NCBI GenBank assembly: GCA_030605675.1 | Contig: JAUWHV010000055.1 | Span: forward strand, 1-10,148 | Length of the DNA: 10,148 bases | Direction of reading: 5' to 3' | Source: Deltaproteobacteria bacterium | Lineage (GTDB): Bacteria; Desulfobacterota; Dissulfuribacteria; Dissulfuribacterales; UBA3076 | In this document: positions 6,588 to 10,148 of the stretch, piece after piece | How the letters are laid out: each line of letters begins with the position of its first letter | Numbering within the stretch: position 1 is the stretch's first letter | Program-made: the position numbers and the translations under genes | Notes under the pieces: generated by a model | What the model was told of the DNA's origin: nothing | Seen by the model: the letters and a program-made list of their open reading frames with translations, nothing else | The model's database searches: none

Positions 6588-8570
6588 ATGGAAATACCGC
6601 TGCTAAATGACATCGTCATCATTTTCGGTTTGTCTGTCGGCGTCCTCTTTGTCTGCCATCGGCTCAGGGTTCCGGCCATTGTTGGATTCCTCGTTACAGG
6701 AATAATAGCTGGGCCTTACGGTCTGGGACTGATAAGGGCAGTCCATGAGGTTGAAATTCTGGCCGAAGTCGGCGTTGTGTTGCTGCTTTTCACAATCGGA
6801 ATCGAGTTTTCCCTCGAAAAGCTGCTGCGAATCAGGAAAACAGTACTCCTGGGAGGATCAATACAGGTATTGCTTACCATTTTGGTAACTTTTTTTGTGG
6901 TTAACCGCCTGGGTCAGCCAGTTGGCGAATCGATCTTCATAGGCTTTCTTATATCACTTTCGAGCACGGCAATTGTGCTGAAACTCCTTCAGGAAAGGGC
7001 TGAGGTTGACAGCCCCCATGGACGCACAGATCTTGGCATTTTGATCTTCCAGGATGTCATTATCGTGCCGATGATTCTTCTCACGCCTCTTCTGGCTGGA
7101 GCGGCGGGCAGATCAGGAGAGTTTTTTTTCATTATAACGGCCAAAGGAATTGCTATTATCGGTTTTGTAATTGTCAGTGCAAAGTGGATTGTCCCGCGTC
7201 TATTGTATCAAATAGCCCGGACGCGCAGCCAGGAACTTTTTATGGTGTGCATAATAGTCATATGCCTCTCGGTTGCGTGGATGACTTCCAGCGCAGGGCT
7301 CTCCCTTGCCCTGGGAGCGTTTATGGCAGGATTGATTATTTCCGAGTCTGAATATAGTCATCAGGCCCTAGGCAGTATTCTGCCATTTCGGGATGTTTTC
7401 ACCAGCTTCTTTTTCATATCTGTTGGAATGCTTCTTGATGTCGGTTTCCTTTTTGAGCATCCAGCCACTATTGCCTTCATTGCCGTGGGAATTTTGGTCT
7501 TAAAAAGCTGCATCGCCGGCTTGGCGGCGTTTTTATTGGGCCTTCCCCTACGCACAGCAATTCTGGCCGGCATCGCGCTGGGCCAGGTAGGTGAGTTTTC
7601 CTTCATTCTGTCGGAATCCGGCATAGAACATGGTCTCCTGATTGGTGACACGTATCAGATGTTTCTGGCCTGCTCTGTGCTGACTATGGCCGCTACTCCA
7701 TTTGTCATAGCCCTGTCGCCTCGTCTGGCTGAGCTTGTCCTTCGTTTGCCCCTTCCGGAAAAGGTAATATCGGGCTTTTCTCCTGTTGCAGAAATCGAGG
7801 CCAAGAGGAAAAAGGACCACCTTATCATTGTCGGTTACGGTGTAAACGGCGGGAATGTGGCCCGGGCTGCCAAGTTTGCGAGTATTCCCTACGCAATTAT
7901 TGAAATGAACCCTGAAACAGTAAGGAGCGAACAAGCCAGAGGGGAACCGATTTTTTTTGGCGATGCAACCCGGGAAGCAGTGCTTCAGCACGCAAACATC
8001 AAAGATGCCAGAATTGTTGTTGTGGCGATTAATGATCCTGCGTCCACTCGCAGGATCACCGAAGTCACAAGGAGATTAAACCCGAAGGTCCATGTGATCG
8101 TGCGAACGCGTTATCTCCAGGAGATGAAATCCCTCTATGAATTGGGGGCCAACGAAGTAATCCCGGAAGATTTTGAGACATCAGTGGAAATATTTGCCCG
8201 GGTTTTGGCAAAATATCTCATACCCAGAGATGAAATCGAAAAATTCGTCACTGAAGTACGCTCTGGCGGCTACGAGATGTTTCGCCGCCTTTCCAGGGAC
8301 ACGACAGCCATTTCCGATTTGAACCTTTATATGCCTGATGTCGAAATCGATACGGTGCGGATTGGTGAAAAATCATCCTTAGCCGGTAGGAGTCTGGCTG
8401 AGATGGATTTGAGGAGGAAATTTGGAGTTACCGTATTGGCAATTCGCAGGGATCAGGGAATATTGGCCAATCCAAAGGCCGATATGCCGCTTTTCGCAAA
8501 GGATGTGCTATATATCATAGGTTCGCCGGACAAGCTCGCCGAGGCTGCCGGCCCGCTTGACAATCCTTGA
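6588..8570 (+). CDS. Kef-type monovalent cation:proton antiporter (CPA2) with RCK/TrkA-N and TrkA-C domains
   Basis: This 660-aa inner-membrane protein has a sodium/hydrogen exchanger domain of about 12 membrane segments (residues 5-385), with GPYGLGLI (42-49), VLLLFTIGIEFSLEKL (64-79), the ion-site pair Gln155-Asp156 in IFQDV, and GQVGEFSFIL (332-341). A cytoplasmic RCK_N domain follows, with nucleotide loop IVGYGVNGGNVAR (414-426) and Glu439 ending the second strand, as in NAD(H)-binding domains. A TrkA-C/RCK_C domain fills about 575-655. This layout matches bacterial potassium or sodium/proton antiporters of the CPA2 family that serve pH and ion balance; which cation is moved is not evident. 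An in-frame TAG at 6573-6575 leaves 6588 as the first ATG. The ribosome binding site is poor (AGAG). It follows amrS after a 120-base spacer in which I see no gene. Confidence 0.93.
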   Translation: MEIPLLNDIVIIFGLSVGVLFVCHRLRVPAIVGFLVTGIIAGPYGLGLIRAVHEVEILAEVGVVLLLFTIGIEFSLEKLLRIRKTVLLGGSIQVLLTILVTFFVVNRLGQPVGESIFIGFLISLSSTAIVLKLLQERAEVDSPHGRTDLGILIFQDVIIVPMILLTPLLAGAAGRSGEFFFIITAKGIAIIGFVIVSAKWIVPRLLYQIARTRSQELFMVCIIVICLSVAWMTSSAGLSLALGAFMAGLIISESEYSHQALGSILPFRDVFTSFFFISVGMLLDVGFLFEHPATIAFIAVGILVLKSCIAGLAAFLLGLPLRTAILAGIALGQVGEFSFILSESGIEHGLLIGDTYQMFLACSVLTMAATPFVIALSPRLAELVLRLPLPEKVISGFSPVAEIEAKRKKDHLIIVGYGVNGGNVARAAKFASIPYAIIEMNPETVRSEQARGEPIFFGDATREAVLQHANIKDARIVVVAINDPASTRRITEVTRRLNPKVHVIVRTRYLQEMKSLYELGANEVIPEDFETSVEIFARVLAKYLIPRDEIEKFVTEVRSGGYEMFRRLSRDTTAISDLNLYMPDVEIDTVRIGEKSSLAGRSLAEMDLRRKFGVTVLAIRRDQGILANPKADMPLFAKDVLYIIGSPDKLAEAAGPLDNP

Positions 8571-8593
8571 TGAATGCGCGCCCTTTCTCTTTT

Positions 8594-8609
8594 TCATTAG
8601 CACTAATGA
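8594..8609. repeat. Short palindrome between kef and the toxin gene
   Basis: TCATTAGCACTAATGA has 7-bp perfect arms around CA. It lies just after the antiporter stop and between convergent genes, where a two-way terminator would be expected. However, the T-rich run precedes it on the plus strand and no T tract follows on either strand, so it is not a standard terminator. Confidence 0.35.
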
Positions 8610-8613
8610 GATT

Positions 8614-8652
8614 ATGAAATGATTCCCCAAAGTAGTTGAGGGACATAGCCAG
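8614..8652 (+). repeat. Stray 39-bp copy of an internal amrS segment (copy 2)
   Basis: This intergenic stretch repeats amrS positions 6125-6163 with two mismatches, in the same orientation and 2,489 bases downstream. Core identical text includes GATTCCCCAAAG and AGTTGAGGGACATAGCCAG. The flanks do not match, so it is a fragment and not part of a longer duplication. It sits between the antiporter stop and the toxin stop, at the edge of the accessory segment, and may mark a recombination joint. Confidence 0.85.
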
Positions 8653-8667
8653 TGAAAATACCCATAC

Positions 8668-9105
8668 CTACTCTGTGAATGGGTTTAGCGCGCGTACCCC
8701 CGTTTTCGTAAAGTCCTTATGGTTTCGGGTTACCACTGTTAAATCATGGATCAAAGCCGTAGCGGCAATTTGCTTGTCAAGGGAGTTCTCTGGATGAGGT
8801 ACCCGCAGTCGACCCCAGAGCTGAGCAATGTCCTTATCAATATCCAATATAAAGTCATAGTATTTGATAAGTAGCTTCTCCAACCATTTTTCCAACTGGG
8901 CCGCTTGGCGGGTATCACCTCGATGGCGGATTAACTCCACGCCTCGGCGTAGCTCTCCAACCGTGACAACTGACACAAAAACCGGCGCTCTCTCCCTTAT
9001 CACAAGTTTGAAGAAATCTTGTACGCCTTTATTGGCCTTCGACCGTTTTCTCGCCTCGCTTATCACGTTTGTGTCAACCAAGTACATGATCTTCTTCGTG
9101 CTCAT
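8668..9105 (-). CDS. vapC: VapC/FitB-family PIN-domain toxin
   Basis: This 145-aa PIN-domain protein is probably an Mg2+-dependent RNase toxin of a type II toxin-antitoxin pair. Acidic active-site candidates are in place: Asp11 in LVDTNVISE, Glu51 in VGELRRG, Asp110 in LDKQIAATA, and the C-terminal TRNHKDF (126-132) with Asn128 and Asp131. The TVGELRRGVELI and IAATALIHDLTVVTRN stretches are typical of the FitB-like branch. The substrate, often tRNA in this family, cannot be told from sequence. It overlaps the antitoxin gene upstream by 32 bases from this ATG. A second in-frame ATG at 9087 (Met7, just before YLVDTN) would give a 14-base overlap and a start position more usual for the family; neither has a strong ribosome binding site, so coupled translation is likely. 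No active-site loss is visible. Confidence 0.92.
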   Translation of the reverse strand: MSTKKIMYLVDTNVISEARKRSKANKGVQDFFKLVIRERAPVFVSVVTVGELRRGVELIRHRGDTRQAAQLEKWLEKLLIKYYDFILDIDKDIAQLWGRLRVPHPENSLDKQIAATALIHDLTVVTRNHKDFTKTGVRALNPFTE

Positions 9106-9310
9106 CCTCTATGCGCTCGAAGTCATCATCCTGGCCCACATTCGGCATGGATGCGAGCACTTCTGCAAAGCTCTTTCTCTCAGACGTCAGTAACACTTCC
9201 TTAAGTATGACACGATGTTCGGCCTCAGCACTTCGACCATGACGCGCGGCACGTTGTTTGAGAACGTCGACGACGCGATTATCAAGATTTCTAACCACTA
9301 GGTTCGCCAT
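9074..9310 (-). CDS. vapB: FitA/VapB-type ribbon-helix-helix antitoxin
   Basis: This 78-aa antitoxin precedes and overlaps the PIN toxin gene. Residues about 2-40 (NLVVRNLDNRVVDVLKQRAA, then GRSAEAEHRVILKEVL) are a FitA-like ribbon-helix-helix DNA-binding domain. Residues 45-78 (KSFAEVLASMPNVG and a very acidic tail with DDDFERIEDE) should wrap the toxin and block its active site. It would neutralise VapC and, as a complex, repress its own promoter. The start is strongly supported by AAGGAGAAG just upstream of the ATG. A promoter and a 17-bp palindrome lie 35-75 bases upstream. Order antitoxin-then-toxin with overlap is standard for these operons. Confidence 0.9.
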   Translation of the reverse strand: MANLVVRNLDNRVVDVLKQRAARHGRSAEAEHRVILKEVLLTSERKSFAEVLASMPNVGQDDDFERIEDEHEEDHVLG

Positions 9311-9344
9311 ATCTTCTCCTTCAATCGTATATTCGATGTCAGCA

Positions 9345-9373
9345 ATGATAGTATGCTGCCGAAATTAATGCAA
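9345..9373 (-). promoter_or_regulatory. Predicted promoter of the vapBC operon
   Basis: On the minus strand TTGCAT (9373-9368) and TATCAT (9350-9345, 5 of 6 to consensus) are separated by 17 bases. This would start transcription near 9338, about 28 nt before the vapB ATG. The -35 overlaps the palindrome at 9369-9385. Confidence 0.45.
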
Positions 9374-9385
9374 TCATTGATTGCA
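9369..9385. promoter_or_regulatory. 17-bp perfect palindrome, probable antitoxin operator
   Basis: TGCAATCATTGATTGCA has perfect 8-bp arms about one central base and overlaps the predicted -35 of vapBC. Ribbon-helix-helix antitoxins autorepress by binding such inverted repeats. The half-site TGCAATCA resembles the TGCTATCA half-site I recall for gonococcal FitAB, although the spacing here is different. Binding is inferred, not shown. Confidence 0.5.
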
Positions 9386-9424
9386 CCAATACGCAGAAAA
9401 TTCCAAGCTGTGCGGTTAGGTTGA

Positions 9425-10048
9425 AGGCCGTGCCTCCGGCCGCCTCGCGCAAAGAGAGTTGGAGCCCTTCCATGGCTGGTCAAGCGGCCTCTTGCAATTG
9501 ACTTCACTATTCTCCGTTCTTCCACGGTCAACAAGATCATTACAATCATTGGCCCCAGGCGGGCAGGAAAAACATATTTCCTCTTCCAGGTTATGGGAGA
9601 GTTGACCAGAGAAGGTGTTGATTTATCTGAATCCGTGAGGAAAAGACAGGTTAATCCCAGGAAATTCTATCTCATAGACCAGGGGATGCACAATTATCTT
9701 ACTTTGAATTTTTCGGGAAATATGGGAAGGGTCCTGGAAAATCTGATATTTCTTGAACTCAGGAGAAAGACCGATTCCATCTGGTATTACAAGACCAGAG
9801 GAGGGTACGAAGTGGACTTTCTCATGCAAGATAACGGAAAAAACCATCTCATCCAGGTGTGCTATGATTTGAGCAATATCAATACGTTCAGTCGTGAGAA
9901 AAAGGCCCTCCTGCTGGCAATGAAAGAATTGGGGATAAACACCGGCCTGATTTTAACGCTGGATGAAAAACGCGTTGAAGAGAGAGACAACTATTCGTTA
10001 CACATTGTGCCGGTTTGGGAATGGCTGCTTTCCCCACTTACTCATTGA
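9425..10048 (+). pseudogene. Decayed DUF4143-type AAA ATPase with internal deletion and lost start
   Basis: The frame is open from a stop at 9422 to TGA at 10046-10048. From about 9467 it reads LPWLVKRPLAID, then NKIITIIGPRRAGKTYFLFQ with an intact Walker A (GPRRAGKT, 9551-9574), then GELTREGVDLSES. It jumps at once to the C-terminal DUF4143 region: VNPRKFYLIDQG, GRVLENLIFLELRRK, YYKTRGGYEVDFL, HLIQVCYDLS, and the usual ending VVPVWEWLL (here IVPVWEWLL). Family members run about 380-420 aa, so some 200 residues with Walker B and the rest of the ATPase core are missing, with the joint near 9620-9640. No ATG, GTG or TTG precedes Walker A in frame. The first ATG (9593) would give a 151-aa product without Walker A. 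The retained E-x-D...Q part looks like the PD-(D/E)xK-like core of the domain. A stable C-terminal fragment could still be made, but loss of function as an ATPase is likely. Confidence 0.78.
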
Positions 10049-10073
10049 CAAGCAAACCATCTTGTATCATACT
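10045..10073 (+). promoter_or_regulatory. Possible promoter for the right-edge gene
   Basis: A perfect TTGACA (10045-10050) overlaps the stop of the ATPase pseudogene and is followed after 17 bases by CATACT (10068-10073, 4 of 6 to TATAAT). Transcription would start about 30 nt before the ATG at 10112. Confidence 0.35.
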
Positions 10074-10111
10074 CCGAATTAGTTTTACTTTATTGGAGAG
10101 TTTTCCCTAAA

Positions 10112-10148
10112 ATGCAATATATCAAGAGGATCCTGAACATTGATCTGC
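10112..10148 (+). CDS. Start of a second probable ATP-binding protein (DUF4143-like), cut by the right edge
   Basis: Only 12 codons are visible: MQYIKRILNIDL. A GGAGAG ribosome binding site ends 11 nt upstream, and a candidate promoter with a perfect -35 lies before it. The M-x-YIKR-x-L opening resembles the N-terminus of many AAA ATPases with a C-terminal DUF4143 domain, which continue into a Walker A loop 20-30 residues later. With so little sequence the family call is a guess; that a gene starts here is more secure. Confidence 0.45.
   Translation, partial: MQYIKRILNIDL

Noticed and set aside
6481..6606. Small plus-strand frame from an ATG between amrS and kef (begins MPLERDVQQDD)
   Set aside because: It has no Shine-Dalgarno sequence, runs into the antiporter start in another frame, and has low-complexity polar content; not credible as a gene.
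7548..7991. 147-codon minus-strand open frame inside the antiporter gene
   Set aside because: It lies opposite conserved transmembrane and RCK coding sequence and has no family features; it is a shadow frame.
8594..8609. Palindrome considered as a rho-independent terminator for kef or vapC
   Set aside because: The stem is AT-rich with a 2-nt loop, and no T tract follows on either strand; the T run precedes it on the plus strand.
9298..9549. 83-codon minus-strand open frame upstream of vapB
   Set aside because: It covers the vapBC promoter and palindrome and is antisense to the recognisable ATPase remnant; the composition looks non-coding.
9593..10048. Intact 151-aa gene starting at ATG 9593
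   Set aside because: The ATG lies inside the ATPase sequence just after Walker A, with a poor ribosome binding site; homology continues upstream in frame, so a decayed longer gene fits better.
1..10148. CRISPR array, tRNA, rRNA or insertion sequence
   Set aside because: No regularly spaced repeats, cloverleaf-like sequences, rRNA signatures, transposase motifs or paired terminal inverted repeats were seen on reading both strands.

Overview
The window looks like chromosomal DNA of an anaerobic bacterium, most plausibly a Desulfobacterota (former Deltaproteobacteria) lineage or a physiologically similar anaerobe. This is inferred from gene content: a fused ADP-forming acetyl-CoA synthetase beside a CoA-transferase with a C-terminal GNAT domain, an AmmeMemoRadiSam-type radical SAM protein, and a GPRRAGKT-class DUF4143 ATPase. 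No rRNA or other taxonomic marker is present, so the assignment is tentative.

Layout, left to right. (1) Positions 1-184, minus strand: the N-terminus of an unrecognised exported protein that runs off the left edge. (2) 410-1204, plus: exodeoxyribonuclease III (xth), which abuts the next gene tail to tail with no spacer. (3) 1205-5187, minus: a two-gene operon. It is transcribed from the ADP-forming acetate--CoA ligase (5187 to 3085) into an acetyl-CoA hydrolase/transferase with a C-terminal GNAT domain (3085 to 1205). The genes are joined by a 1-base TAATG overlap. A 35-codon small ORF with a strong Shine-Dalgarno sequence lies just upstream on the same strand. (4) 5454-6467, plus: an AmrS-like radical SAM protein behind an extended -10 promoter. 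(5) 6588-8570, plus: a Kef-type cation/proton antiporter with RCK domains. (6) 8668-9310, minus: a VapBC/FitAB-type toxin-antitoxin pair with a 17-bp palindrome over its predicted promoter. (7) 9425-10048, plus: a decayed DUF4143-type ATPase that has lost its start and its middle. The first 12 codons of another probable ATPase of that broad type follow at the right edge.

How the genes fit together: the ligase and the CoA-transferase both interconvert acyl-CoA and free acid, one with ATP formation and the other by CoA exchange or hydrolysis. They probably form one acetate/acyl-CoA node, and the GNAT domain could link acetyl-CoA level to protein acetylation. xth (DNA repair), amrS and the antiporter look like independent housekeeping units. 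From about 8.6 kb onward the window becomes accessory in character: a stray 39-bp near-copy of an internal amrS segment, a toxin-antitoxin pair, a broken ATPase and the start of another. That pattern suggests past insertion, deletion and recombination.

The candidates I rate highest for novelty are the coupled ligase / CoA-transferase-GNAT operon with its small upstream ORF, and the stray amrS fragment. I see no CRISPR array, tRNA, rRNA, insertion sequence or clear rho-independent terminator.
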